From: Fidelibacterota bacterium UBA6531
GTDB lineage: Bacteria > Fidelibacterota > Marinisomatia > Marinisomatales > TCS55
Assembly (NCBI GenBank): GCA_002436185.1
Contig: DJKX01000015.1
Coordinates: 1-35,992 of the forward strand
Direction of reading: 5' to 3'
Length of the DNA: 35,992 nt
The translations under genes were made by a program, and so were the position numbers. The notes beneath the pieces were generated by a model. The model was not told the origin of the DNA, made no database searches, and worked only from the letters and a program-made list of their open reading frames with translations. Below, in pieces: positions 25,283 to 32,791 of this stretch; the stretch's first letter is position 1; each line of letters opens with the position of its first letter.

Positions 25283-25673
25283 CTATCCAAGTTGTTATTA
25301 GTTTAATTGTAGTGTCACTCAAGGCTGAACTGCCTTTAGGCATTTGATCTCCAAAGGGCGGATTGCTTCCTAATTTTTGTATAATGATACTATCTGTTCC
25401 ATTTCCGGGGATTACTACATCACCATTGTTTCCACCAGACATTAATCCTGTGTAAGACGATAGATTTAAACCGCCGAAAGTATTATTTAAATGACAATTA
25501 TTCGCGCAATTTTGATTAAAAATGGGTTGGATATCACCGGTAAAACTAATGACGTCAGTGATATCATTATCATCAGGTTTGGAACCTAAATCAGTACAAT
25601 TCCATAAAAATATCATAATGAATAGAGTGAAACCTACAATGGTTGTATTTGGATGTGAAAAGTGCATATACAT
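25260..25673 (-). CDS. Lipoprotein with cytochrome c-like domain and CxxxCH site
   Basis: A 137-residue protein with an N-terminal hydrophobic segment ending at C26 (FLWNC), a likely but imperfect lipobox. The domain FTGDIQPIFNQNC...H, then DQMPKGSSALSDTTIKLITTWIDDGA, matches the pattern of short monoheme domains such as the planctomycete-type cytochrome; M111 in QMPKG is the expected second axial ligand. The heme site is CANNCH (56-61), with three residues between the cysteines instead of two. It is first in the leftward set; I see no strong promoter. Confidence 0.75.
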   Translation of the reverse strand: MYMHFSHPNTTIVGFTLFIMIFLWNCTDLGSKPDDNDITDVISFTGDIQPIFNQNCANNCHLNNTFGGLNLSSYTGLMSGGNNGDVVIPGNGTDSIIIQKLGSNPPFGDQMPKGSSALSDTTIKLITTWIDDGAEDN

Positions 25674-25711
25674 TGGTATGTGCTCAAGGGGTAATCTACA
25701 GAAAACTCATA

Positions 25712-25744
25712 TAAAAAAAAAGCCCCCCCAATTGGAAGGGCTTA
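25712..25744 (-). terminator. Strong intrinsic terminator after the two-repeat small protein gene
   Basis: On the minus strand AAGCCC pairs with GGGCTT and is followed by at least eight U (plus-strand A run 25713-25720). It starts 22 bases after the stop at 25766 and separates this gene from the cytochrome set. Confidence 0.85.
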
Positions 25745-25765
25745 TTAATCATCTTGGTATGATTA

Positions 25766-25993
25766 TTATTTGCGACCTCTTGCCATTGGGGCACGAGCCA
25801 CATCACCATTTTTATCGATGAAATACAGATAGCCTGCTTCACGAGTTACACCAGCTGATGCAACTTGCTCTGCATTACCGCCGCCTTTACCGGCACGGGC
25901 CATCTTTGAACGCCAGACGTTGCCATCTTTACCGAGGTAGTAGAGATAACCCTTTTCTTTTGATACGCCTGTACTTCTTACTGTTTCAGCCAT
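25766..25993 (-). CDS. Small protein made of two 32-residue repeats, unknown function
   Basis: A 75-residue soluble protein with no signal peptide or membrane helix. Residues 5-36 and 44-75 are a tandem duplication; both share GV-x-(K/R)-E-x-GYLY, then a K-(D/N)-G-(N/D)-V turn and an MAR-G-x-K ending. Each unit looks like two or three beta strands around a GYLY core. The net charge is strongly positive, so nucleic acid binding is possible but not shown. It has a near-consensus ribosome-binding site (AAAGGAG, seven bases before ATG), a strong terminator and a dyad-rich upstream region, suggesting an abundant and controlled protein. I do not recognise the family. Confidence 0.85.
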   Translation of the reverse strand: MAETVRSTGVSKEKGYLYYLGKDGNVWRSKMARAGKGGGNAEQVASAGVTREAGYLYFIDKNGDVARAPMARGRK

Positions 25994-26039
25994 TATTGAC
26001 TCCTTTTTGTTGATTAAAGAAAAAAGGCTTTTAGTCTCT

Positions 26040-26110
26040 CGACGGTGAATTTTACACCACCGACGGTAAACAAGTCAAGTTTTTTCTCGTCGGTACCCCG
26101 ACGAGAAAAA
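26040..26110. promoter_or_regulatory. Dyad-rich regulatory region with four CGACGG/CGTCGG-type elements
   Basis: CGACGG occurs at 26040-26045 and 26061-26066, and a perfect 13-base inverted repeat (26081-26093 and 26098-26110, four-base loop TACC) carries CGTCGG and CCGACG. It lies between two diverging genes, the small repeat protein and tRNA-Arg. Neither strand has a U tract after the stem, so it is more likely an operator or leader structure than a terminator. Confidence 0.6.
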
Positions 26111-26182
26111 TGAGTATTTTTTTTAGCTAAAATTGATATTAATACATTCCCTCGAAGAGTACTAATTTTCCACCCTTAAAAT

Positions 26183-26256
26183 GCCCCGGTAGCTCAGCTG
26201 GATAGAGCAACAGCCTTCTAAGCTGTGGGCCACAGGTTCGAATCCTGTCCGGGGTA
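26183..26256 (+). tRNA. tRNA-Arg (anticodon UCU)
   Basis: A 74-base cloverleaf. The acceptor GCCCCGG pairs with CCGGGGT (G-U at the first pair), D arm GCTC/GAGC, anticodon stem ACAGC/GCTGT with loop CTTCTAA giving anticodon TCT, T arm ACAGG-TTCGAAT-CCTGT, and discriminator A. CCA is not encoded. It reads AGA codons. Confidence 0.97.
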
Positions 26257-26293
26257 CAAAAACCCCCAGAACAAAAAATGAAATCTGGGGGTT
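26256..26293 (-). terminator. Intrinsic terminator of the FKBP gene, abutting the tRNA
   Basis: AACCCCCAGA (26261-26270) and TCTGGGGGTT (26284-26293) form a ten-base-pair stem. On the minus strand it is followed by a U run up to the tRNA 3' end. In the plus direction only ATTAATA follows, so it probably serves mainly the leftward FKBP transcript. Confidence 0.75.
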
Positions 26294-26323
26294 ATTAATA
26301 TATTCTATAAAGTTACTTTCAAA

Positions 26324-27013
26324 TTATTCTATACCCAATAACTCCACTTCAAATACGAGAGCGCTGTTGGGTCCGCCAGGACCGCGAGGGCTGTTACCGT
26401 AAGCCAAATTAGACGGAATATATAATTCCCATTTTGAGCCGACGGGCATTAATTGCAATGCTTCTGTCCAGCCCTTGATAACACCTGTGACGCCAAATGA
26501 TGCCGGCTGTCCTCGTTTATAGGAGCTATCAAATTCTTCGCCATCGATGAGAGTTCCTTTATAATGAACCGTCACTTTATCATCGGATGTTGGAATGGGG
26601 CCCTCTCCTTGTTTAACAACTTTATATTGTAACCCGCTTTCTGTTGTAAGGACGCCTTCTTTTTTTGCGTTTTCAGTTAAAAATGCTTCACCATTTGCGA
26701 GATTTTCAACAGCTTGAGCTTTTGCCTTTTGTTGAGATTTTTCTTGCAAAATTTTTCTGAAATTATTTAACGAAGACAGCATATCTTCATCTGTCAGTTT
26801 TAGATCTTCACCTTTATAAGATGAACTCCAACCTTCAAACATTGCTTTTTCATTAATGTCCAGTTCTTGGGCTTTCATATTTTTCCCAATGTCTACACCA
26901 ATACTATAGCTGACTGAATCCATGGCCGTTTCCAGTTTTACAGACGATTGACTATCAGGTGATCCACATCCGATCAAGAGGAACCCAATTATAAGTGCAA
27001 TATATTTCTTCAT
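26324..27013 (-). CDS. FKBP-type peptidyl-prolyl cis-trans isomerase lipoprotein
   Basis: A 229-residue folding catalyst. It has a signal peptide with a good lipobox (LIGC, C16), an N-terminal FKBP dimerisation domain (VSYSIGVDIGKNMKAQ, about 30-110) and a C-terminal FKBP domain (VTVHYKGTLIDGEEFDSSYKRG to VFEVELLGIE). This is the FkpA/Mip arrangement, active in the periplasm or on a membrane. Fifteen extra in-frame codons upstream would overlap the SemiSWEET gene and precede the signal peptide, so the start at 27013 (preceded by AAAGGA) is used. It begins one base after the SemiSWEET stop. Confidence 0.93.
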   Translation of the reverse strand: MKKYIALIIGFLLIGCGSPDSQSSVKLETAMDSVSYSIGVDIGKNMKAQELDINEKAMFEGWSSSYKGEDLKLTDEDMLSSLNNFRKILQEKSQQKAKAQAVENLANGEAFLTENAKKEGVLTTESGLQYKVVKQGEGPIPTSDDKVTVHYKGTLIDGEEFDSSYKRGQPASFGVTGVIKGWTEALQLMPVGSKWELYIPSNLAYGNSPRGPGGPNSALVFEVELLGIE

Positions 27014-27014
27014 G

Positions 27015-27278
27015 TTATCCTTTCTTTGGTTTTCGATAATTAAATATGGCATACACAATGAAAAAATCCAAAATAGCAGTTAATAAAAATGCCAAAATGG
27101 ATTGAATTGCAAAATACTGATCTGTCAACACATACGCACCAATATTGGCAATACCAAAAAGGAACCATGTTGTTGCACTAACTCCATCAGAAGATTTAGC
27201 TTTATAAATATTCGTTAATTGAATAATTGTTGAAGACGGCAAAATGATTGCCGGCAGCCAGATTAGTATTTCTCTCAT
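27015..27278 (-). CDS. SemiSWEET/PQ-loop-like three-helix membrane protein
   Basis: An 87-residue protein with three predicted helices (about 5-23, 37-55 and 58-80). A proline in the first helix followed by IIQLTNIYKAKSSDGVSATTW is the PQ-loop/SemiSWEET pattern, though the proline is not directly followed by glutamine or asparagine. SemiSWEETs dimerise to move sugars. It precedes the FKBP gene by one base and is probably cotranscribed. Confidence 0.65.
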   Translation of the reverse strand: MREILIWLPAIILPSSTIIQLTNIYKAKSSDGVSATTWFLFGIANIGAYVLTDQYFAIQSILAFLLTAILDFFIVYAIFNYRKPKKG

Positions 27279-27336
27279 TAAATATGCTTAAAAATGCCGC
27301 CGAATATACAGCAGAGCATTTAGTAATAAAAAAGAC

Positions 27337-27663
27337 TTAATCAGGTTTTTGAGATAATTTTACCGCTGTACCATACACGAGCAATTCAGCGGTAGTCTGC
27401 ATAATCATGGACGTTTGGAAGCGCACACCCACAATGGCATCAGCCTCCAATTCATTGGCCCGCTCGATCATACGCTGTATAGACTGTTCGCGGGATTCAG
27501 ACAGCATACCGGTATATTCTGTTATCTCACCCCCTACCAGGCTGCGCAAGCCGGCTTTAATATCTTTACCCACATGACGGGCTCGGATTGTATTGCCTAT
27601 AACAACGCCTAGATTTTTAGTAATTGTATATTCTGCGATTGTTTCTGTCGTAGATAACTTCAT
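27337..27663 (-). CDS. YbjQ/UPF0145 family protein
   Basis: A 108-residue soluble protein. GVVIGNTIRARHVGKDIKAGLRSLVGGEI and ANELEADAIVGVRFQTS are the conserved core of the YbjQ (DUF74) family, which forms pentameric rings; its function is unknown, despite the heavy-metal-binding label sometimes used. The start overlaps the upstream small membrane protein gene by four bases (ATGA). Confidence 0.9.
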   Translation of the reverse strand: MKLSTTETIAEYTITKNLGVVIGNTIRARHVGKDIKAGLRSLVGGEITEYTGMLSESREQSIQRMIERANELEADAIVGVRFQTSMIMQTTAELLVYGTAVKLSQKPD

Positions 27664-27872
27664 TTATCTACTCCCCTAAATGGTTCATCTTTTTTGGCTT
27701 TTTTATTTTCCTTTATCATATTTAATAATAGTAAAATTATTCCGAAAATGATTGCAATAAAGGCTAATCCTAGAATGGGATTATTGGCAATGAAAGAAAA
27801 TATTTTACCAATAAAAACCAAAACGAAAATAGCAACACCTCCAATGATTAAATATAATCCTGCATCTTTCAT
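27660..27872 (-). CDS. Small two-helix membrane protein
   Basis: A 70-residue protein with two hydrophobic segments (about 5-27 and 32-52) and a lysine-rich tail (KENKKAKKDEPFRG). It overlaps the YbjQ gene by four bases, so the two are probably translated together. No family recognised; a membrane anchor or partner for the YbjQ ring is only a guess from location. Confidence 0.65.
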   Translation of the reverse strand: MKDAGLYLIIGGVAIFVLVFIGKIFSFIANNPILGLAFIAIIFGIILLLLNMIKENKKAKKDEPFRGVDK

Positions 27873-27962
27873 AGTAGTATTTTTCCTAATTAATTATAAT
27901 TTGTACATTTTTAACTGGTTGAAGGTAAAGGTTTCATTGGTTAGAATCAGTATGATTTTATT

Positions 27963-28622
27963 ATGATAAACACCGATTTTGCAATTCGATCATTTAAGGG
28001 CGGATACGATGACAATTTCCAGTTCATCCTAACCTGTTTGCAAAGTAGAGCACAAATGTGTATTGATGCAGCTTTACCTTTTGAAACAGTTCGCCCTTTC
28101 ATCGATGGCGCGTTTGTCGCCATGCTGATTACCCATACTCACGGTGATCATATAGCATTTATTGATGAATATCTAGAGGCATTTCCAGAATTGTTAATCG
28201 TCATCCATGAAGATTCAGCTGGACGTATCAGTGCTTTGAATGTGCATCCCGCGCTGGATGGAGAACAAATCCAAGTCGGCCAACTCTTAATTGATGTGCT
28301 CCATACTCCAGGTCATTTTCCAGATTCGTGCTGCTATAAATTAGAAAATGTCGTTTTCACCGGCGATACCCTATTCGTCGGCCGGACCGGCCGCACCATC
28401 AGCCAAGGAAGTGATACAGGAAAATTATACCGATCTGTTTATGATAAACTGTTGACACTTCCTCAAGACACAATCATCTATCCCGGCCATGATTATGGTC
28501 GATCGCCTACCATTACAATTGACAAGAATATTGAAATCAGTCCGTTGTTGCAGGCAGCAAATGAACAAGACTTTATAGAACGTATGGCTGCGTTTGAAGC
28601 GAGCCGTAATCAACCCTTATAA
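27963..28622 (+). CDS. Metallo-beta-lactamase fold hydrolase (glyoxalase II-like)
   Basis: A 219-residue MBL-fold enzyme. The zinc motif THTHGDH is at 57-63 (H58, H60, D62, H63), then HTPGH (H118), FTGDTLFVGRTGR (D135) and YPGHDYG (H176), the order seen in hydroxyacylglutathione hydrolases and ETHE1-like persulfide dioxygenases. It is shorter than canonical GloB at the C terminus, where substrate residues lie, so the substrate is uncertain. It is transcribed divergently from the YbjQ pair. Confidence 0.85.
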   Translation: MINTDFAIRSFKGGYDDNFQFILTCLQSRAQMCIDAALPFETVRPFIDGAFVAMLITHTHGDHIAFIDEYLEAFPELLIVIHEDSAGRISALNVHPALDGEQIQVGQLLIDVLHTPGHFPDSCCYKLENVVFTGDTLFVGRTGRTISQGSDTGKLYRSVYDKLLTLPQDTIIYPGHDYGRSPTITIDKNIEISPLLQAANEQDFIERMAAFEASRNQPL

Positions 28623-28637
28623 ACACAAGGAGACGTC

Positions 28638-28952
28638 ATGAAAAAAACCATCATCGGAATCATTTCCGGAATACTTCTAACTGCTTCATTCTTCGTATTT
28701 GTCGGAGCGGCTGAAACGGAAGAAGATTCTCTCCATTCTCTTTTAACCCGCCTGGAGCAATTCATGCGTGATGAAATAGGAAAGAAAGATGACTCAGGCC
28801 GGTATCAATTGCAAAGTTTCAGCATTGACCGTACGCACTGGCATTATTTGCTGGATACAGAAACAGGGGAACTGTTTCGCCTGGAACCCAGCCGCACACC
28901 TGAAAATGCTAAATGGACATTAATGTCCGCAGCTAATTTTGAAAGGCCTTGA
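28638..28952 (+). CDS. Small exported protein of unknown function
   Basis: A 104-residue protein with an N-terminal signal sequence or anchor (about 4-25, ending VGAAET), then an acidic helix and a compact part with HWHYLLDTETGELFRLEP, which reads like a single beta-hairpin repeat. A good ribosome-binding site (AAGGAG) precedes the ATG at 28638. It follows the MBL gene by 15 bases and precedes a lipoprotein gene by nine. No family recognised. Confidence 0.75.
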   Translation: MKKTIIGIISGILLTASFFVFVGAAETEEDSLHSLLTRLEQFMRDEIGKKDDSGRYQLQSFSIDRTHWHYLLDTETGELFRLEPSRTPENAKWTLMSAANFERP

Positions 28953-28961
28953 GGTAATATT

Positions 28962-29219
28962 ATGAAAACGAGTATCCTGATACTATCATGTTTGGCAATG
29001 ATCACCTTTCCTGCCTGCGAAAAAGAAGAAGGCTGTGATGATTGCGGCGGAACCATTCTGGATGGATATTTATTCAATGAAGTCACAACAGAAGATCTTA
29101 CGGCACTGGGGGCATTTGATAATATTGAAGTGGGCGCTTGTATCCGCTATAAATTAGACGGAGTTGAATATGTTCCGGGAACTGTTAAAGTTGTAGACGA
29201 TTGCTGCTGCGATCAGTAA
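28962..29219 (+). CDS. Small cysteine-rich lipoprotein
   Basis: An 85-residue predicted lipoprotein with lipobox FPAC (C19). The mature part has C25 and C28 (CDDC), C60 and a terminal CCC (81-83), six cysteines in about 65 residues, and acidic stretches. This could bind metal or form disulfides; neither is shown. It lies in a close-packed set after the MBL gene. No family recognised. Confidence 0.7.
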   Translation: MKTSILILSCLAMITFPACEKEEGCDDCGGTILDGYLFNEVTTEDLTALGAFDNIEVGACIRYKLDGVEYVPGTVKVVDDCCCDQ

Positions 29220-29222
29220 ATC

Positions 29223-29867
29223 TTGATAATTAACTATTACCAAGACAGTAACAGCCCCAAACGGGCGGTCATCGGCCTTCACGGTTGGACGGGAGATGAA
29301 CATGCTATGGTGCCAGTGGCAAAGTCTATGGGCCTGAATGATACCAAATGGTATATGCCCAGAGCTCCATACAAAGCTGACGTTGGCAAAGGGTTTACAT
29401 GGTTCAGCGGAAATGATGAAACCGGCTGGGAATACGAAAAAACATTTGAATTAACCACCGCCCTCATTTCCCAAGTTTTGGAGGATGGCTTTGCACCAAA
29501 GGATATTTATTTAATTGGTTTTTCCATGGGTGCCGGATTGTGTCTGCATGTTACTCTGCGGCTGGATTTTGCCATTGGCGGCATTATTCCCATCGCCGGT
29601 TTTATTCGCAATCCCGATCGTCTCTTTAATGATGCTACTGACATCAGTCGCCAAACGCCCATCCTTATTTTGCACGGCACGGAAGATGATATTATCACAG
29701 TAGACAAGGGGCAAAAAGCACACGATCTGCTGAATGAACATGGCTATAGCGTGCGCATGGAAACTTATAAAGCTCACCACAAAATTCCCCTTCTGGCCGG
29801 CGCCATTATAAAAGATTTTATAAAAGATAATGAACTTTATCTTTCTGTAAAAATGGAGTCTAAGTAG
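29223..29867 (+). CDS. Alpha/beta hydrolase (phospholipase/carboxylesterase-like)
   Basis: A 214-residue serine hydrolase. The oxyanion loop GLHGWTGDEHAM (18-29), nucleophile GFSMG (S101), acid in HGTEDDIIT (D155 or D156) and histidine in KAHHKIP (about 185) fit the dienelactone hydrolase/YpfH-type carboxylesterase group. The preceding gene's in-frame stop is at 29217-29219 and the first Met comes after the oxyanion loop, so the TTG at 29223 is the only plausible start. Poor initiation suggests low expression or coupling to the lipoprotein gene. Confidence 0.85.
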   Translation: MIINYYQDSNSPKRAVIGLHGWTGDEHAMVPVAKSMGLNDTKWYMPRAPYKADVGKGFTWFSGNDETGWEYEKTFELTTALISQVLEDGFAPKDIYLIGFSMGAGLCLHVTLRLDFAIGGIIPIAGFIRNPDRLFNDATDISRQTPILILHGTEDDIITVDKGQKAHDLLNEHGYSVRMETYKAHHKIPLLAGAIIKDFIKDNELYLSVKMESK

Positions 29868-29927
29868 ACAGTCCCAACGGGTGACACTGCTGAAGTAAAT
29901 ACCTTCTTTCTTCACTAAATTCAACCC

Positions 29928-31052
29928 ATGCAAAACATCCATCCACTCTTGGATGCTGACAAACAGCGCCAAGCCCAGAAATATGAAAAAGAAAATCGCA
30001 TCTTTGGATTATTGGGTTCAGTCATTTCATTGACATTTATACTCTGGTTTTATTTTTTCGGATTCAGCACACAAATTGCCCATACGGGCTATTCATTCAT
30101 CTGGACATTTCTAATCTATGTCGTGATTTTTCTAACATTATCCACATTGATTGGGCTGCCTCTGGGATATTATACAGGATATGTTCGTGAACATAAATGG
30201 GGGTTTTCCAATTATACCCATAAGACATGGGCTGTGGATCAATTAAAATCATTTTTACTCAGTTTGGTATTATTTCCATTATTGCTGGGGTTATTGTATT
30301 GGGTCTTTGCAGCATTTCCTGATATTTGGTGGCTGGTCGCCGGGGGTGCCATGGCGATTGTTTCCGTGATTTTTGCCACTCTATTCCCTGTTGTTATAGC
30401 TCCCATTTTCAATAAGTATGACCCCATAGAAGATGAAAGCCTGGTAAATCAGTTAACGGTGATTTTAGAAAAAGCCGGATTAAAACCTGGAGGTTTTTTT
30501 CGCCAGGATATGAGCAAACAAACCAAGAAAGAAAATGCATTTTTAGGTGGATTAGGCAAAACCCGAAGAGTGGTGATGGCAGATAATCTTTTGGAAAAAA
30601 TGAATCAAAATGAAATCACATCTGTTATTGCCCATGAAGTGGGCCATTACCGTTATGCCCATTTACCCAAGAATATTATCATCGGCACAGCTCAGCAATT
30701 AGTCACATTTTACCTATTAGATTTGGTGATGAAATATTTCTTCCCAACCTTTCTTACATCAAATACAGCAAACCTGGCACTTTTTCCCATGATTGGCTTA
30801 ATCATGGGCATTTTATCCGGGTTTCTGTTCGGACCATTAAACAATTGGATATCGCGCACATTTGAACGCCAGGCCGATAGTAGTTCATTGGAATTTTATC
30901 CAGAAAAAGATGCGTTTTTGGGTGCCATGGCCGGATTGGCTAATCGCAATTTATCTAACGCTTATCCCAGCGGCTGGGTAAAATGGCTATACTATTCTCA
31001 CCCTCCCATAGGCGAGCGTTTGGCTTTTGCAGAGGAGTATCAATATGATTGA
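29928..31052 (+). CDS. M48 family metalloprotease (Ste24-like)
   Basis: A 374-residue integral membrane zinc protease. The N-terminal M48_N region carries several helices; the catalytic HEVGH (236-240) is followed by two more helices and the third zinc ligand in SRTFERQADSSS. This resembles CAAX-protease Ste24 more than HtpX in length and N-terminal domain. In bacteria such proteins likely handle membrane-protein quality control. It overlaps the DUF2461 gene by eight bases. Confidence 0.9.
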   Translation: MQNIHPLLDADKQRQAQKYEKENRIFGLLGSVISLTFILWFYFFGFSTQIAHTGYSFIWTFLIYVVIFLTLSTLIGLPLGYYTGYVREHKWGFSNYTHKTWAVDQLKSFLLSLVLFPLLLGLLYWVFAAFPDIWWLVAGGAMAIVSVIFATLFPVVIAPIFNKYDPIEDESLVNQLTVILEKAGLKPGGFFRQDMSKQTKKENAFLGGLGKTRRVVMADNLLEKMNQNEITSVIAHEVGHYRYAHLPKNIIIGTAQQLVTFYLLDLVMKYFFPTFLTSNTANLALFPMIGLIMGILSGFLFGPLNNWISRTFERQADSSSLEFYPEKDAFLGAMAGLANRNLSNAYPSGWVKWLYYSHPPIGERLAFAEEYQYD

Positions 31053-31701
31053 ACATAGTACACTCGATTTTCTAAAAAAGTTGAAAAAAAATAATGACCG
31101 CGCTTGGTTCAATGATCATAAAGACGAGTTTAGAGATGCTCTTGCCAATTTCACAGATCTTGTAGCGATACTGCTCCATAATATTTCCGGTTTTGACGAT
31201 TCTTTAATTGGAGTTCAACCGAAAGAATGTTTATTCCGAATTTATCGTGACGTTCGTTTTTCCAAAGATAAGAGCCCATACAAAACATGGTTTAGCGCAT
31301 CCATGAAAGGTGGTGGAAAAAATGAAATATTTCCAGGATATTATATTCACCTTGAACCGGGGAATATATATTTAGGTGGTGGAGTTTGGCACCCGCAAAA
31401 GGAAATATTACAAAATATCCGTGAATATTTCGTGGATCACCATACAGAACTTGAAAAAATCGTTCTTGGAAAAACATTTAAAAACCATTTTGGTGAAATG
31501 GGTGGGGAACAGTTAAAAACAGCACCAAAGGGATACCCAAAGGATCACCCTCAAATCAGGTGGCTCCGCTATAAGGATTTTTTGGCAGGATGTTCAAAAA
31601 ATGATATTGATATAACGTCGGAAAAAATCATTTCTGACTTTACAGGGGATTATAAAGCGATGTTTCCATTTATTCAATTTCTGCGAAAAGCGATAAGATG
31701 A
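31045..31701 (+). CDS. DUF2461/TIGR02453 family protein
   Basis: A 218-residue soluble protein. The N terminus FLKKLKKNNDRAWFNDHKDEF, then FRIYRDVRFSKDKSPYKTW and YIHLEPGNIYLGGGVWHP, are the hallmark segments of this family of unknown function. An earlier in-frame start at 31027 exists, but the ATG at 31045 has a good ribosome-binding site (AGAGGAG) and removes unneeded residues. It overlaps the M48 gene stop, indicating coupling. Confidence 0.92.
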   Translation: MIEHSTLDFLKKLKKNNDRAWFNDHKDEFRDALANFTDLVAILLHNISGFDDSLIGVQPKECLFRIYRDVRFSKDKSPYKTWFSASMKGGGKNEIFPGYYIHLEPGNIYLGGGVWHPQKEILQNIREYFVDHHTELEKIVLGKTFKNHFGEMGGEQLKTAPKGYPKDHPQIRWLRYKDFLAGCSKNDIDITSEKIISDFTGDYKAMFPFIQFLRKAIR

Positions 31702-31750
31702 TTCAATGATTGATTGGCTGATTATTTATACCAGCAATATATCATATTTT

Positions 31751-31960
31751 TTACCCAGGCTGAACGTTGATAGCTTTATCCCCTTTCATATCAAAATCTG
31801 TATCAAACTTAACGCGAAAACCTTCCCGTAGTAATCCGGCCATGCGCTGGAGTTGAGGATTCAAACTACCGCCGTGGAAAAAGTAATCATCGCCTTCATC
31901 ACTGCGAATAAAACCAAATTTCTTTTCATCGTCATAATGCCGTATTATTCCTGATTTCAT
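31751..31960 (-). CDS. Cold-shock domain protein
   Basis: A 69-residue OB-fold RNA/DNA-binding protein. RNP1 reads KKFGFIR and RNP2 DYFFH. It diverges from classical CspA (G-x-V-K-W replaced by SGIIRHYDDE; acidic insert), so it may not be cold-inducible. It overlaps the DUF4442 gene by four bases and is read convergently to DUF2461. Confidence 0.88.
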   Translation of the reverse strand: MKSGIIRHYDDEKKFGFIRSDEGDDYFFHGGSLNPQLQRMAGLLREGFRVKFDTDFDMKGDKAINVQPG

Positions 31961-32442
31961 GATTCACTTTTGTCCTTAATAGATAACGTTAATATATATT
32001 GTGCCGCCGGTTCATTGCCCAAATGACTTGGCACTGTTACCGTAATATTCACCGGTATATTCTGGCGCTCACCTGTTTCTGCTGCTAATTTAACTGCATC
32101 TCTTACTTTTACTCCATCCTTGCATGTAAAAAAAGCATCGCCTTCTACGAGTTTTAAATAATCTGCTTTCATATCCTTAAATATAAGAACAATCCTTTTT
32201 CCTGTTTTTTCAATATGCCTCATGGCCAGAATTCCGGCTGCAAGGTCTGCACCAATGGTTAATGCTCCAATGTACATAGCATTCACATGATTTTTAACAC
32301 GGCGTTTACAGGGAATGCGTATGACACATTTATCATCACTGATTTCATGAATTTTCGGTCGGCAGAAAAATATAAGGGGAATCTTGAAAAAACCCAGTAC
32401 CCATAAAGTTCGGTTTGTTTGTGCCAGTGTGGAAAATCTCAT
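31957..32442 (-). CDS. DUF4442 hotdog-fold protein (thioesterase-like)
   Basis: A 161-residue protein. KNHVNAMYIGALTIGADLAAG is the conserved helix of DUF4442 hotdog proteins, related to YiiD/PaaI-type thioesterases. A catalytic acid is not obvious, so activity on acyl-CoA is an inference. It is upstream of, and overlaps, the cold-shock gene. Confidence 0.75.
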   Translation of the reverse strand: MRFSTLAQTNRTLWVLGFFKIPLIFFCRPKIHEISDDKCVIRIPCKRRVKNHVNAMYIGALTIGADLAAGILAMRHIEKTGKRIVLIFKDMKADYLKLVEGDAFFTCKDGVKVRDAVKLAAETGERQNIPVNITVTVPSHLGNEPAAQYILTLSIKDKSES

Positions 32443-32502
32443 TTCAATTCAATATTTCTAATTTGAAGTTTTAAAGTAGTGCAAACAACTTGTTTCAATA
32501 TT

Positions 32503-32751
32503 TTATGGGGATCCTAGCTTGTTGGTAGTAGGTGGGTTTGCACTAACTGTTAGTGTTCCATCAAAACCAAAGGCCTCCATGAATGCCCAATCGGTAGAAT
32601 CAATTTCGAACGTACAGTCGGGGTTCTCATATTCACCGCCAAAAGTAATTTTCCAAGTTCAAACGAATTGTGATACTTCTTTTTCATCTTCTTTATCCTC
32701 ACAACCGATGAAGATCTTTAGTGGAATGATTAAGAATAGTACTTTTTTCAT
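32503..32751 (-). pseudogene. Lipoprotein remnant with an in-frame nonsense codon
   Basis: From ATG at 32751 the minus strand encodes a lipoprotein signal (KIFIGCEDKEDEKEVSQFV), a TGA codon, then continues in the same frame with TWKITFGGEYENPDCTFEID and STDWAFMEAFGFDGTLTVSA before ending at 32503. Small lipoproteins of this style read V-G-T-W at the stop position, so GGA to TGA is a simple explanation. The tail looks truncated as well. The plus-strand reading frame here is the shadow of this remnant. Confidence 0.7.
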
Positions 32752-32791
32752 GTCTTTGACTTTCCAGTATCAGTTTGAAAAAAGAATTTAA

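Noticed and set aside
32519..32791. Plus-strand 90-codon reading frame
   Set aside because: It is antisense to the lipoprotein remnant, whose minus-strand reading has a signal peptide and sensible composition.
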